Notes: generated from the letters alone by a model not told the origin. A DNA stretch of 64,000 nt from Winogradskya humida (GCF_016862215.1 NZ_BOMN01000008.1:1-64000), one strand, 5' to 3'; positions 43,910 through 53,277 are shown, counted from the first letter of the stretch. Translations and numbers: made by a program.

Positions 43910-45877
43910 CTATTCGGCGAATGGCTCGATCATCACAGATGCGGCGCGCAGCCATGCCTGTTTTGTCTCCGGCTGGAGCACTCCGTATTCGATCGATGAC
44001 CCGACTTCGAGCGCCGGGTCATAGGGCACGACCGCCACGGCACGCGTACGTGTAGCGAAGTGCTTCGCCAGATCGTCCAGCAACGGCAGCTTCCCGGGAG
44101 ACGGGCAGGAGATCAGCGTCACCGCGTTGGCGACGAGCTCCTCCATCCCGGTCTCGTTCAGCACGTCGAGCATCCAGTCGGCGGTGAACGCGGCATCCTC
44201 GCGGGGCACCGTCGTCACCACGAGCTGGTCGGCGCTCTGCATCACGGTCTGCCAGTTGACGCTCTCGACGTTGTTACCGGTGTCGACACAGATCACGTCA
44301 TGTGTACGCCGCAGCAGGTCCATCACCCGCCGCACCGTGCTCTGATCCAGGCGCTGCGCGAACCGGGGATTCTCCTCGCCCGCCAGCACGTCGTAGGACC
44401 CGTCCGAGGCGTGCCGCAGATAGCCGTCGAAGAACTGCATCAGGTCGTTGCCGTGCATGTTCTCGATCTCGATCAGGTCACCGACCAGATGCCGGATCGT
44501 CCGCGCATGCCGCGCACTGCCGGCGCGCAACCCGAGGGTCCCCCGCAGCTCGTTGTCGTCCCAGGCGAGCACACCCCGCCCCCGGACACTGCCGATGGTC
44601 GCCGCGGCGAGCACGGTCGCGGTGGTCTTGTGCACGCCGCCCTTGGGATTCGCGAACGCCAGCACGCGCGGCTTGCCGAGCTTGCGCCGCAGCACGGACA
44701 CCGCCCGGTCCTGCGGGTCCGACCGGGTCTGCCGCCACTCGATGCGCGCCGGAGCCGGCGAGGTCGGGTTCGGCGCGGCCGGTGCCTGCTGGGGCATCTG
44801 CGGGGCCGGCATCGGGGGCTGAGGCCGCTGCGCCGGGGCCACCGGCGACTGGCCCGGCGGGCTCAGCAACGGCTGACCGGACGGGCTCTGCAACGGCTGG
44901 CCGGGCGGGCTCAGCAACGGCTGCGGAGGCGGAGCCAGTAACGGCTGCGCCTGCAGCGGCGGCAACGCCGCAAACCCTTGCGGCCCCTGGCCCTGCAACG
45001 ACGACGATGCCTGCGAAGACGATGGGCCCTGCAACGACGGGGCCTGCGATGACGGGGGCTGCAACGACGGGGGCTGCATGACCGAGGCCGAGCCGACCGA
45101 AGCGGCACCCCGCGGCGGGGTCACCTCATCGGGACGGCCCATCGGCGGCGGTGGCACCGAGCGGGTCGCCGGGTTGAAAAAGCTGTGCGGCTCGATCTCC
45201 GGCCGCGCCTGGAACCCCTCACCGATCCGCGACTGCCTGCGCGCGTCGAGCGGATTGGCCGACGGACGCGCCTCGCCCCACTCCTGCCCGCGCTCAGGCA
45301 AACCGCCCCTGTCGGGCATAGTGCCCCGCTCAGGCATAGCGGTCCGCTCAGACAAAACGCCACGATCCGACAAAGCGCCGCGCTCGGGCAAGCCACCCCG
45401 CTCGGGCAGCCCACCCCGCTCGGGCAAGCCACCACGCTCGGGCAGCGCGCCGTGGTCGGCCAGACCGCCACGGTCCGGCATCAGGGGAGGCAGCGGCTGC
45501 CTGTCGCCGCGACGTTCCGGAGAAAGCCCCTGGCCCATCGGCTGACCCGGGCTCTGACCCAGCGACTCGGAAGCCCCCAGCCGCTCCCCGAGACTCGCGC
45601 GGCCGGGCCGGCGATCCAGTGGATTGACCGGCGGAAGCGGCGGCGGGCTGTACTGCTGAGGCTGCTCGCGGACCCGGGGGTCCAGCGGGTTGAACGGCCG
45701 TCCGGGGCGGTTGGGCAGGGGCTGGGCGGCCTGACGGCGTGCCTCGGCCTCCTGCTCCTGCTCTTCCTCGCGGGTTTCCTGGTCGGTTCGCGCGCCATGG
45801 CGAGCCCGGTCGAGCAGCGCCCGCCAACGCGGGGCTGGTTCCGCAGGCCGGCCCCAGCCGGTCTCGGTCCCGTCCAC
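43910..45877 (-). CDS. EspI/MinD-like ATPase with long disordered N-terminus
   Basis: 655 residues from GTG 45877. The first ~390 residues are Pro/Gln/Arg-rich with LPERGG repeats (around 45370–45450) and QPLLSPPG repeats. The C-terminal ~260 residues are a ParA/MinD-type P-loop NTPase: FANPKGGVHKTTATVLAAA (deviant Walker A with His in the place of Gly), DDNELRGTLGLRA, ICVDTGNNVESVNW, VVTTVPREDAAFTADWML. This architecture matches EspI-like proteins linked to type VII secretion, though no ESX gene is in view. Follows a membrane protein gene on the same strand. Confidence 0.85.
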   Translation of the reverse strand: MDGTETGWGRPAEPAPRWRALLDRARHGARTDQETREEEQEQEAEARRQAAQPLPNRPGRPFNPLDPRVREQPQQYSPPPLPPVNPLDRRPGRASLGERLGASESLGQSPGQPMGQGLSPERRGDRQPLPPLMPDRGGLADHGALPERGGLPERGGLPERGGLPERGALSDRGVLSERTAMPERGTMPDRGGLPERGQEWGEARPSANPLDARRQSRIGEGFQARPEIEPHSFFNPATRSVPPPPMGRPDEVTPPRGAASVGSASVMQPPSLQPPSSQAPSLQGPSSSQASSSLQGQGPQGFAALPPLQAQPLLAPPPQPLLSPPGQPLQSPSGQPLLSPPGQSPVAPAQRPQPPMPAPQMPQQAPAAPNPTSPAPARIEWRQTRSDPQDRAVSVLRRKLGKPRVLAFANPKGGVHKTTATVLAAATIGSVRGRGVLAWDDNELRGTLGLRAGSARHARTIRHLVGDLIEIENMHGNDLMQFFDGYLRHASDGSYDVLAGEENPRFAQRLDQSTVRRVMDLLRRTHDVICVDTGNNVESVNWQTVMQSADQLVVTTVPREDAAFTADWMLDVLNETGMEELVANAVTLISCPSPGKLPLLDDLAKHFATRTRAVAVVPYDPALEVGSSIEYGVLQPETKQAWLRAASVMIEPFAE

Positions 45878-46071
45878 GGCTCGACCTCCCCAACCCCAGT
45901 TCGACGCTTGTCGATCTTGTCTCGTTCAGCGGGTCCCCGTCGCCCTGCAACAGGCTACGGACGTCAACCCTATTCGGGCCACACCTACGGACGGCAATTA
46001 CGCGCGCTGTTGATCACCTGTCGGCACAACGCGCCCGCACGTGCATCAGCCCGTCGCAAAGGCTCGGTCGC

Positions 46072-46089
46072 CGGCACAGCGGTGTGCCG
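46072..46089 (-). terminator. short hairpin after the membrane protein gene
   Basis: CGGCACA and TGTGCCG with a 4-base loop, nine bases past the stop of the membrane protein gene on the minus strand. No T-run, so a weak call. Confidence 0.35.
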
Positions 46090-46098
46090 ACGGAAGTC

Positions 46099-47124
46099 CT
46101 AACGCCCGGAGGCTCCCCGGGATGCTCCTGAACTCGCGGACTGCTGGTCAGGGGCGGGGCCGGCGGGCGACGCGGAGGTAACGGCAGCGCTCTCCTCCGG
46201 TGCCGCGGCAGAAGGGTCGGCCCCCGTGCCGGGACCGTCCGGTGAGGGCGATGTCACACGTGCCCCGGTCGATGAGGGTAGTGGCGCCGGGCTTCGCGGG
46301 GCAACAGCCGTTGAGCGTGAAGCTACCGGTCCGGATGGCTCGTCGTCATCGGGCACCGTCGTTGTCTGTTCGGGCAGGACCGGCCGGAATTCCGTCCGGT
46401 CGAGCTGCCTGACCTCGGGCGCCGGGTCGACGACCCGGACCTCGGCCCGGCCGGCGATGCGGTCCAGCACCGCGGGCCCGGCACGCACCACGGCGGCGAA
46501 GACACAGGCACAGTGCGCGCGGAACGCCGCGGCCTCGGCGGCGGCGATCTGAGCGGCATTGTCGTACGCCTGCCGCACCCGTAGCTCGTTCGCACCGTCG
46601 CCCTCGAGCTCGCCGCTGAGCTTGCGATAGTCGGCCTGCTCCTGGTCACGGGCGAGCGCGGCGTTGAGCATCCCGGCGACCACGTCCTGCGGCATCCGGT
46701 AGACGGGGATCTTCACGACCTGGGTACGCACCCCGGGCAGCGGCGCCCGCGCGTACACCTGCGCCACCGCGGAGTCGCCGAGCACACCGAGCAGCTTGTC
46801 GGGCCCCAGATAGCCGGTGAGGCTCACCAGCGCCCAGGTGTCCCCGGCGGACGGCGGGCCGGCCGACGGGAACATCGCACCGAGCTCGCCGCGGCTCGAC
46901 CGCAGGTAGCCGGAGACGGACTGACCGTCGACGACCCCGACCCGGACCACGTCACCGACGGGGCTCTCCATCTCGGGCCCGCGGTCGGTGATCATGACGA
47001 CGGTGACCAGGAGCGCGGCCGACGCGGCGAGGGCAAGCCCGGTCATCAGGCGCAGCCGCAGCGGCCCGGCACCGGCACGGCCGCGTGCCAGCGGTGGTGG
47101 CATCATGCGGTCCCCGGGCCACAT
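46099..47124 (-). CDS. single-pass membrane protein, partner of the EspI-like ATPase
   Basis: 341 residues from ATG 47124. One N-terminal helix (LMTGLALAASAALLVTVVMI), an extracellular part of about 190 residues with SAF-like pilus-assembly/type VII flavour (VGVVDGQSVSGYL, YARAPLPGVRTQVVKIPVY), a helical stretch with paired Cys (AHCACVFAAVV), and a Ser/Pro/Thr-rich tail. The family is not firmly recognised. It lies directly upstream of the ATPase gene, a pair often conserved together in Micromonosporaceae-like genomes (inference). Confidence 0.7.
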   Translation of the reverse strand: MWPGDRMMPPPLARGRAGAGPLRLRLMTGLALAASAALLVTVVMITDRGPEMESPVGDVVRVGVVDGQSVSGYLRSSRGELGAMFPSAGPPSAGDTWALVSLTGYLGPDKLLGVLGDSAVAQVYARAPLPGVRTQVVKIPVYRMPQDVVAGMLNAALARDQEQADYRKLSGELEGDGANELRVRQAYDNAAQIAAAEAAAFRAHCACVFAAVVRAGPAVLDRIAGRAEVRVVDPAPEVRQLDRTEFRPVLPEQTTTVPDDDEPSGPVASRSTAVAPRSPAPLPSSTGARVTSPSPDGPGTGADPSAAAPEESAAVTSASPAGPAPDQQSASSGASRGASGR

Positions 47125-47196
47125 GGAGCTTCCCCCTCAGCTTCCTCGCCGGATTCAGCGAGCCGCGTCAGCGGCGGCTGGACGCCGGCTGCGTCG

Positions 47197-48123
47197 TCAG
47201 CTCGCGTCGCTGAGCACGTCGAGCGCGTACTTCAGGTCGTCAGGGTAGTCGCTGACGAACCGCACCTCGTCCTGCGTCCGCGGGTGCAGGAACGCCAGCT
47301 CCTTGGCGTGCAGCCACTGCCGGCCGAGGTGCAGCCGGGCGGCGAGCGTCGGGTCCGCACCATACGTGAGATCGCCCACGCACGGGTGCCGCATGGCGGA
47401 AAAATGAACCCGGATCTGATGGGTACGCCCGGTCTCCAGCTTCACGTCGATCAGGCTCGCCGACCGGAACGCCTCGAGCGTGTCGTAGTGCGTCACGCTG
47501 GGCTTTCCGTCCGACATGACCGCGAACTTGTAGTCGGCGGTCGGGTGCCGGTCGATAGGCGCGTCGATCGTCCCGCGCAGCGGGTCGAGATGCCCCTGAA
47601 CGATCGCGTGGTAGCGCTTGTCGACCTCACGCTCCTTGAATGCCCGCTTCAGGGCGCTGTATGCCATTTCGCTCTTGGCAACAACCATCAGCCCGGTGGT
47701 GCCGACGTCGAGACGGTGCACGACGCCCTGCCGGTCGTCCGCGCCGCTGGTGGCGACGTTCTGCCCCATCGCTGCCAGGCCACCGATCACGGTCGGCCCG
47801 GTCCACCCCGGGCTGGGGTGCGCGGCGACGCCGACGGGCTTGTCGACCACCACGATGTCGTCGTCGCTGTAAATGATCTTCATACCGTGCACGGGCTCGG
47901 GCTTCACCACCACCGCGGTGACCGGCGCCGGGAGCGTGACCTCGAGCCACGCTCCCGCCGAGACCTTGTCGGACTTGGGCCGCGGGTAGCCGTCGACCAG
48001 CGCGTCGCCGGCCTCGACCAGGGACGCGGCCGCGGTGCGGGACAGGCCGAACAGCCGCGACACGGCCTGGTCGAGACGCATGCCGTCCAAACCGTCCGGT
48101 ACGGGCAGCGAACGCGCACTCAT
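47197..48123 (-). CDS. rluD: 23S rRNA pseudouridine synthase, RluD/RluA family
   Basis: 308 residues. An S4-like RNA-binding domain at the N-terminus ([20 protein letters not shown]) precedes the synthase domain with catalytic Asp in [19 protein letters not shown]; also [20 protein letters not shown] and [21 protein letters not shown] (as [12 protein letters not shown]). Isomerises uridines in 23S rRNA. ATGA overlap with lspA, a pairing common in bacteria. Confidence 0.93.
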   Translation of the reverse strand: MSARSLPVPDGLDGMRLDQAVSRLFGLSRTAAASLVEAGDALVDGYPRPKSDKVSAGAWLEVTLPAPVTAVVVKPEPVHGMKIIYSDDDIVVVDKPVGVAAHPSPGWTGPTVIGGLAAMGQNVATSGADDRQGVVHRLDVGTTGLMVVAKSEMAYSALKRAFKEREVDKRYHAIVQGHLDPLRGTIDAPIDRHPTADYKFAVMSDGKPSVTHYDTLEAFRSASLIDVKLETGRTHQIRVHFSAMRHPCVGDLTYGADPTLAARLHLGRQWLHAKELAFLHPRTQDEVRFVSDYPDDLKYALDVLSDAS

Positions 48124-48692
48124 GATTCTGATTCCTGCTTCTTGTTCTTGGGGGCGGGCCGGGACCCGTCACGCTGGCGCCCGGTGAGCTCCAGCAACAC
48201 GGCGAGCACAACCCCGACACTCAGACACGCGTCGGCGATGTTGAAAACGGCAAAATATTTCGCGTACGGCCCGAAGAGGCTGATCATGTCGACCACGTGA
48301 CCCTGGAACACCCCGGGAGCCCGGAACAACCGGTCGCCGAGGTTACCGAGCGCGCCGCCGAGCACGAGCCCGAGCGCGAGCGCCCACGGCACCGAGCGCA
48401 GCCGGGTGCCCATCCAGCCGATCCAGCCGATGACGAGCAACGTAACCAGCGGGAACACCCAGGTGTACCCACTGCCCAGGCTGAACGCCGCACCACTGTT
48501 ACGCAGCAGCGACAGATACACGAGGCCGCCGAGGATCCGGACCGGCTCGCCCTCGGTCAGCCCCTCCGTGGACAGGTGCTTGACGAGCTGGTCGACCAGG
48601 ACGGCGACCAGCGCGGTGATGCCGAGAACAGCAACGGCCCGGCCCGAGAACAGGGGCCGGGTCTTCTCCTCCCCCGCGGCTTCTTCGCGCAC
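48120..48692 (-). CDS. lspA: lipoprotein signal peptidase
   Basis: 190 residues from GTG 48692. Four transmembrane helices. Catalytic aspartates are in [13 protein letters not shown] and [15 protein letters not shown]; the first conserved block is LVDQLVKHL and the Asn motif is [12 protein letters not shown]. Cleaves diacylglyceryl-modified prolipoproteins. The C-terminal basic tail (APKNKKQ) is cytoplasmic. Confidence 0.95.
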   Translation of the reverse strand: MREEAAGEEKTRPLFSGRAVAVLGITALVAVLVDQLVKHLSTEGLTEGEPVRILGGLVYLSLLRNSGAAFSLGSGYTWVFPLVTLLVIGWIGWMGTRLRSVPWALALGLVLGGALGNLGDRLFRAPGVFQGHVVDMISLFGPYAKYFAVFNIADACLSVGVVLAVLLELTGRQRDGSRPAPKNKKQESES

Positions 48693-48709
48693 GGGAGCCT
48701 CGTCGGCGT

Positions 48710-49111
48710 TCAGCGTCGTTCCTCCAACTGCTTACAGGACACACAGCGGGTCGCGACGGGGAAAGCCGCCAGCCGCTCAACAGGGATGGCGTTACCGCAC
48801 CGCTCGCACCAACCGTAGTTGCCCTCACCGAGCCGCTCGATGGCGCGTTCCACCTGTGTGACCCGCTCCAGCAGATTGTTCGCCAGAGTGATCTCCTGCT
48901 CACGCTCGAGCGTCTTGGTACCGGTATCCGCCTGATCGTCACCCGCGGAGTCCTCGAGCCGCTCCCGCTGCATCACGGTGAGCTCGGTCAGCGACTGGTC
49001 GTACTCCGCCTGCAACTCGTCCCGGCGCTCGGTCAGCGCCTGCCGGATCTGCTCGGTCTCCTCCGCGCTGCGGGACCGTTCGGGTGCAGCCTTCCCGGGT
49101 GCCTTGGCCAT
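48710..49111 (-). CDS. DksA/TraR-type RNA-polymerase-binding zinc-finger protein
   Basis: 133 residues. A long coiled-coil N-terminal region (EETEQIRQALTERRDELQAE) precedes the zinc finger with CERCG and CVSCK and the linking IPVERLAAFPVATR. DksA-like proteins insert the coiled coil into the polymerase secondary channel. The canonical two acidic coiled-coil-tip residues are not obvious here. Eighteen bases upstream of lspA on the same strand. Confidence 0.88.
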   Translation of the reverse strand: MAKAPGKAAPERSRSAEETEQIRQALTERRDELQAEYDQSLTELTVMQRERLEDSAGDDQADTGTKTLEREQEITLANNLLERVTQVERAIERLGEGNYGWCERCGNAIPVERLAAFPVATRCVSCKQLEERR

Positions 49112-49449
49112 TGGTCACTCCCCTGGGCCGCGCCGGGGCGCGGCAAACTCGGCGGTCTTGAGGTCTGTCTCCTGCGGCTACGTGGTCGCGGTCCCCACCG
49201 CCCCCGCAAGCTGTCCGGCCGCGCCCCCACGCGATCCGCGCACACCCCACGTGCACAAACGGCGCAGCGATCGTCCGCCGCGCACTCCAGAGGCTGGCAA
49301 GGATACGGAACGTGAAGACCACCGACAACACGGCACACCGCCCACCGCCGCACCCAACCCCAACAAATCCCCCCACCCCACCGTCAAATTCCCGACCCGC
49401 CCCACCCAACGACTCGCCCTGACCGATCACTCGGCCCCGGCCGGTCGCC

Positions 49450-49534
49450 CACCCCGACCGGTCGCCCACCCCGACCAGCCACTCACCCCGACCAGCCACT
49501 CACCCCGACCAGCCACTCACCCCGACCAGCCACT
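49450..49534. repeat. 17-bp tandem repeat array
   Basis: Four exact copies of CACCCCGACCAGCCACT (49467–49534) preceded by one variant copy, CACCCCGACCGGTCGCC. Noncoding and C-rich, without unique spacers, so not CRISPR. Confidence 0.8.
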
Positions 49535-49654
49535 CCGACCGGCACCCACTCCGGCCCGACCAGCCGCTAATCAACCCGGCCGCACCCCGCCACCCATCCC
49601 ACCCGGCCATCGCCCTGCCCGGCCACTCACCCTCGCCACCCAGGCCGCCTGCAC

Positions 49655-49704
49655 TTAGGTTGTGTGCAATTAAGTTGTGCACAACTTAATTGCACACAAC
49701 CTAA
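49655..49704. promoter_or_regulatory. perfect 50-bp palindrome with three MarR/OhrR-like sites
   Basis: Two perfectly complementary 25-base arms with no spacer. Inside are three 10-base sites of TTGTG-yr-CAA type: TTGTGTGCAA (49660), TTGTGCACAA (49675, the centre) and TTGCACACAA (49690), spaced 15 bases. Such sites are typical of MarR-family regulators such as OhrR, but no marR or ohr gene is adjacent. It is much AT-richer than its surroundings. Confidence 0.65.
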
Positions 49705-49798
49705 AGCGCCGCTCAGCCGGCGCAGGCGCGGTCTCAACGCCGCGGCTGAGTAGGACGTCCAGGAAAACCGCGACCTGAACCCCCTGAGCACGCGGGCG

Positions 49799-49804
49799 TA
49801 GGCT
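49799..49804 (+). promoter_or_regulatory. -10 element TAGGCT, leaderless merR mRNA
   Basis: TAGGCT is followed by seven bases and then ATG 49812. There is no ribosome site, so transcription probably begins at the start codon. Confidence 0.4.
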
Positions 49805-49811
49805 TTTCGGG

Positions 49812-50198
49812 ATGCGGATCGGCGAGCTGTCCAGACGCACGGGCGTGAGTCCCCGCTCGTTGCGGTACTACGAGGAGCAGGGCCTGCTGGGCAGTTCACG
49901 CTCCGAAGCCGGCCAGCGGCACTACTCCGAAGCCGAGATCGAGCGCGTGACCCTGATCCGGCAGCTGTTCGACGCCGGCATGTCCAGCCGGGTGATCGCG
50001 TCGGTGCTCCCGTGTGTGGAGACCCCGAGCGACCCCGGCGTGACCGAGTCGGCGTTCGTGACGATGACGCGTGAGCGCGACCGGATCGACGCCGACATAG
50101 CCCACCTGGTCGAGACCCGGGAGGCGCTCAACGTGCTGATCGGGATCAATCGCCGGCACTGGGCGGAGCTGGCGAAGGCCCCGGTGCCGTCGGCCTGA
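49812..50198 (+). CDS. MerR-family transcriptional regulator
   Basis: 128 residues. The N-terminal MerR helix-turn-helix is complete (MRIGELSRRTGVSPRSLRYY, EQGLL, GQRHYSEAEIERVTLIRQLF), followed by a dimerisation helix (MTRERDRIDADIAHLVETRE). A single Cys (LPCVETP) lies in the middle, so metal sensing is not evident. Probably controls the oxidoreductase gene 106 bases downstream. Confidence 0.9.
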   Translation: MRIGELSRRTGVSPRSLRYYEEQGLLGSSRSEAGQRHYSEAEIERVTLIRQLFDAGMSSRVIASVLPCVETPSDPGVTESAFVTMTRERDRIDADIAHLVETREALNVLIGINRRHWAELAKAPVPSA

Positions 50199-50227
50199 TG
50201 CTGTGAGCCGCGCCTCAGCCGGTTGCC

Positions 50228-50244
50228 CTTTACATCGGTGTCAG
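50228..50244. promoter_or_regulatory. dyad in oxidoreductase promoter, candidate MerR site
   Basis: CTTTACATCGGTGTCAG has half sites TTACA and TGTCA four bases apart, between a possible -35 (TTGCCC) and the gene. MerR-type regulators bind such dyads in a long spacer. Modest evidence. Confidence 0.3.
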
Positions 50245-50304
50245 CAATGAGGATGGCCGCAGTGCCCGGAACGACCGGGCCGGTCACCCGGAAGGCGGCA
50301 AGAG

Positions 50305-51228
50305 ATGGCGCAGGCATGGGGTTTCGGCAGGTACGGCGGGCCTGAGGTGCAGGAGTTCTTCGATCGCCCCGATCCGATCCCCGGTCGTGGGGAGGTGCTG
50401 ATCCGCGTCGACGTGGCCGGCGTGAATCCCCTCGACTACATGGTGCGCTCGGGTCTGGTTCCAGGGCTCGACGGCGGGCGGCCGTTTCCCCTGGTGCTGG
50501 GCATGGAGGCGGCGGGGACCGTTATCGCCCTGGGCGAGGGCGTCGACGGGCTCGAGGTGGGTGACGCGGTCTTCGGCTTCGCGCTCACCGGTGGTGGCAC
50601 CTATGCCGGGACGACGGTGCTGTCCGCGGCGCACACCGCTCGCATCCCGGTGGGCCTGTCCGCGACCGTGGCGGCAACGCTGCCGGTGGCCGGGACCACC
50701 GCGGTGGACGCGCTCGACCAGCTCGGCCTGCCGGCCGGGGCCACGGTCCTGGTCAACGGGGTCGGGGGCGGGGTCGGCCTCCTGGTCGCCCGGCTGGCCG
50801 CGGAGCGTGAGCTGCGGGTGATCGGCACCGGGAGTGCCGCCAAGCGCGAGCCCGCCGAGACCGTCGGGGTGCGGTTCATCGACTACACCGCCGGGGACGT
50901 CGTCGCCGCGGCACGCGAGCTGGTTCCGGACGGCTTCGACGGGATCGTCGATCTGGTCGGCGGCACCTCCCTGCGGGCGGTCGCCCCGCTGGCCAAGGAT
51001 CCCCGCAACGTCATCGCCGTGGGTGACATGTCCGTGCCCGAGATCGGTGGGCGGTTCGTCGAGCGCCGGCTGGACCGCGAGAACCTGGAACGGGCCGCCT
51101 GGCTGGCCCTCGACGGAGTCCTCACCCCCGTGATCACCGCGGTCCATCCGCTCTCCGACGCTCCGGCCGCCCTCGCCACCGTCGAGAACGGTCACGCTCC
51201 GGGCAAGGTCATCATCAAGGTGGCCTGA
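50305..51228 (+). CDS. NADP-dependent quinone/enoyl oxidoreductase (MDR family)
   Basis: 307-residue medium-chain reductase without the structural zinc loop. GroES-like N-terminus (RVDVAGVNPLDYMVRSG, LGMEAAGTVIALGEGVDGL), Rossmann motif VNGVGGGVGLLVARLAAE, and the quinone-reductase-like LPVAGTTAVDALDQLGL. Starts at ATG 50305 after AAGGCGG. Follows a MerR gene, suggesting redox or electrophile response. Confidence 0.9.
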   Translation: MAQAWGFGRYGGPEVQEFFDRPDPIPGRGEVLIRVDVAGVNPLDYMVRSGLVPGLDGGRPFPLVLGMEAAGTVIALGEGVDGLEVGDAVFGFALTGGGTYAGTTVLSAAHTARIPVGLSATVAATLPVAGTTAVDALDQLGLPAGATVLVNGVGGGVGLLVARLAAERELRVIGTGSAAKREPAETVGVRFIDYTAGDVVAAARELVPDGFDGIVDLVGGTSLRAVAPLAKDPRNVIAVGDMSVPEIGGRFVERRLDRENLERAAWLALDGVLTPVITAVHPLSDAPAALATVENGHAPGKVIIKVA

Positions 51229-51234
51229 GTACGG

Positions 51235-52746
51235 TCAGCTGTGGTCGGCGCCGTCCTCGCCGAACCAGCGGGCGAGGCGGCCGCGCCGGCTGACGGCGCG
51301 CAGCCTGCGTTCGGCGATGTCCCGGACGTCGTTGGTGGCGACGATCAGGATGCTGTCGCCCGTACGAAGCCGCGTGTCCGGACCTGGCACGAAGCCCGCG
51401 CCGTCCCGCACGACCAGGGTGACCGAGGCGCCGACCGGCAGACGCAACTCGTCGATGTGGACGCCGGCCAGCCGTGACCCCGGTGCGACGTCGATCTGCA
51501 GCAGGTCGGCGTGCATGCGTTCGAGCGGGGCGGCCTCGACGTGCACCTCGGCGGCCTCGGCGGGGGCGGTGATGCCCAGCCGGCGGGCGACCGGGGCCAG
51601 CGTGCCCGCCTGGACCAGGGTGAAGATGATCACGAGAACGAAGACGGCGTTGAACAGGCCGCTGGCCCCGGGGGTGGCGCTGGAGAGGGGGATGGTGGCC
51701 AGCACGATCGGTACGGCACCCCGCAGCCCGGCCCATGACAGGAACGCCTGCCCGCGCCAGCCGAGGCCGCGGTCGGCGCGTACGGCGAGGGCGGAGATCC
51801 AGACCGAGAGGGGGCGGGCCAGCAGCACCAGGACGACGCCGACGATCAGGGCGGGGCCGACCGCGGACGCCAGTTCGCCCGGGGACACCAGCAGGCCGAG
51901 CAGCACGAACAGGCCGATCTGCGCGACCCAGGCGAGGCCGTCCGCGAAGCCGAGGATCGCCCGGCGGTGCGGGAGGCGGCCGTTGCCCAGGACCACGCCC
52001 GCCGCGTAGACGGCGAGGAATCCGGAGGCGTGCAGGACAGCGCCCACGGCGTAGGCGAGGACTGTCAGCCCGACGGCGGCGATCGGGTACAGCCCCGCGG
52101 ACGGTAACGCCGCGTGCTTCAGCAGCCAGCGTCCTGCTGCACCGACGGCGAGGCCTATCGCGGCGCCGGCGCTCAGCTCGTACGAGACGATGAGCAGCTC
52201 GTACCACCAAGGGTGACCGGTCGTGGTGGTGGCCGACAGCAGGACGACCAGCAGGACCACCGGGGCGTCGTTCATGCCGGACTCGGCCTCGAGCGTCGCG
52301 ACCAGCCTGGGTGGCAGCCGCAGGCGGCGCAGCGTCGCGAAGACGGCAGCGGCGTCGGTCGAGGAGAGCACCGCGCCGTAGAGCAGGGCGAGCCGCCAGT
52401 CGAGCCCGAGCAGGAAATGCACGACGGCGCCGACAACAGCGACGCTGACCGCCACCCCGAGCGTCGACAGGGTCGCGGAAAGTCCCAGCACCGGCCGCAG
52501 GGTGGTCCAGCGGGCGGTCAGCCCACCCTCGGCGATGATCATGATCAGGGCGCAGAAGCCGAGGGTACGCGTGAGCTCGGCATCGTCGAACCGGATACCG
52601 AGCCCGGACTCCCCGATCACCATGCCGATCAGCAGGTAGACGAGCAGACTGGGCAACCCGAGCCGGGTGGACAGCCGCACCGCACCGACGGCGACCAGCA
52701 GCACGCCCGCGCCGAGCAGCAGGGCGAGGTCGAGCCCACCGCTCAC
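51235..52746 (-). CDS. potassium/proton antiporter, NhaP2-type with TrkA-C domain
   Basis: 503 residues, about 12–13 transmembrane helices of a CPA1/CPA2-like antiporter. Ion-site motif SGMNDAPVVLLVVLL has the conserved Asp; other blocks are AVLSSTDAAAVFATLRRLRL and FLSWAGLRGAVPIVLATIPL (cited in pieces). The cytoplasmic C-terminus has a TrkA-C/RCK_C regulatory domain (DVAPGSRLAGVHIDELRLP, RLRTGDSILIVATN). GTG start overlaps the DUF167 gene stop by four bases. Confidence 0.92.
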   Translation of the reverse strand: MSGGLDLALLLGAGVLLVAVGAVRLSTRLGLPSLLVYLLIGMVIGESGLGIRFDDAELTRTLGFCALIMIIAEGGLTARWTTLRPVLGLSATLSTLGVAVSVAVVGAVVHFLLGLDWRLALLYGAVLSSTDAAAVFATLRRLRLPPRLVATLEAESGMNDAPVVLLVVLLSATTTTGHPWWYELLIVSYELSAGAAIGLAVGAAGRWLLKHAALPSAGLYPIAAVGLTVLAYAVGAVLHASGFLAVYAAGVVLGNGRLPHRRAILGFADGLAWVAQIGLFVLLGLLVSPGELASAVGPALIVGVVLVLLARPLSVWISALAVRADRGLGWRGQAFLSWAGLRGAVPIVLATIPLSSATPGASGLFNAVFVLVIIFTLVQAGTLAPVARRLGITAPAEAAEVHVEAAPLERMHADLLQIDVAPGSRLAGVHIDELRLPVGASVTLVVRDGAGFVPGPDTRLRTGDSILIVATNDVRDIAERRLRAVSRRGRLARWFGEDGADHS

Positions 52747-53243
52747 GAGGAGCCGTCTCGCAGCCCGGCAACCACCCGGTCGACGTCCCCGGTCACCGTG
52801 AAAACCTTGTCCCGGCTGGTCGCACCGATCTTCAGCGTCACCGCGGCGGCCTTCACCCCCAGCGCGTCGGCCAATGCCCGCCGCACGGCTTCGGTGGCCT
52901 TCCCATCGACCGCGGGAGCCCCGACCGCCACGATCAGGGCGGGCCCGTGCGGCCCTTCATAAAGCCCACCCACATGAGTACGCCCCGAGCCCGGCCGCAC
53001 CCGCACAGCGACCGAAACCCCGGACCGGCTCAGCCGCGTTTCGTCTCCCCGACCAGCACGATCGAGGGCCGGGTGACGCGGTGCCTGCTCAGCGGACCGG
53101 GACCGACCGGCGGATCGAGCCTGGCGGGCTGGTTCAGTGCGGGATGGACTGCCGGCGGGATTGCGGGTGGAACTACCGAGGGAATCGCCGGTGGAGGGAG
53201 GGGAGTCGGGGGTCTCGGGGCGGGAGGGGCGCCTCTTGGCCAT
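52743..53243 (-). CDS. DUF167 (YggU-like) protein with extended N-terminus
   Basis: 166 residues. The first ~70 are low-complexity and basic; the DUF167 domain is the rest (VAVRVRPGSGRTHVGGLYEG, AVGAPAVDGKATEAVRRALA, LKIGATSRDKVFTV). Family members are about 90–100 residues of unknown function. A later start cannot be excluded, for instance a GTG at the Val of VSVAVRV, because the N-terminal part has no family sequence. Confidence 0.85.
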   Translation of the reverse strand: MAKRRPSRPETPDSPPSTGDSLGSSTRNPAGSPSRTEPARQARSAGRSRSAEQAPRHPALDRAGRGDETRLSRSGVSVAVRVRPGSGRTHVGGLYEGPHGPALIVAVGAPAVDGKATEAVRRALADALGVKAAAVTLKIGATSRDKVFTVTGDVDRVVAGLRDGSS

Positions 53244-53277
53244 GACCCATTGTCCCGATCTTCGATTTCACGGCGCA

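Larger units (their letters stand above)
49112..49811. other. 700-bp intergenic region with repeats and palindrome
   Basis: No gene supported. Contains a C-rich stretch, tandem 17-bp repeats (49450–49534), the perfect 50-bp palindrome (49655–49704), and a -10 element (49799–49804) for the MerR gene. Open frames here on both strands are simple-sequence by-products. Confidence 0.6.

Noticed and set aside
40284..44024. 1246-codon open frame antisense to dnaE
   Set aside because: dnaE on the minus strand has full catalytic motifs; the antisense frame is a by-product of GC-rich codon positions.
49450..49534. tandem 17-mers considered as CRISPR or origin iterons
   Set aside because: Units are contiguous with no spacers, and no replication or cas gene is adjacent.
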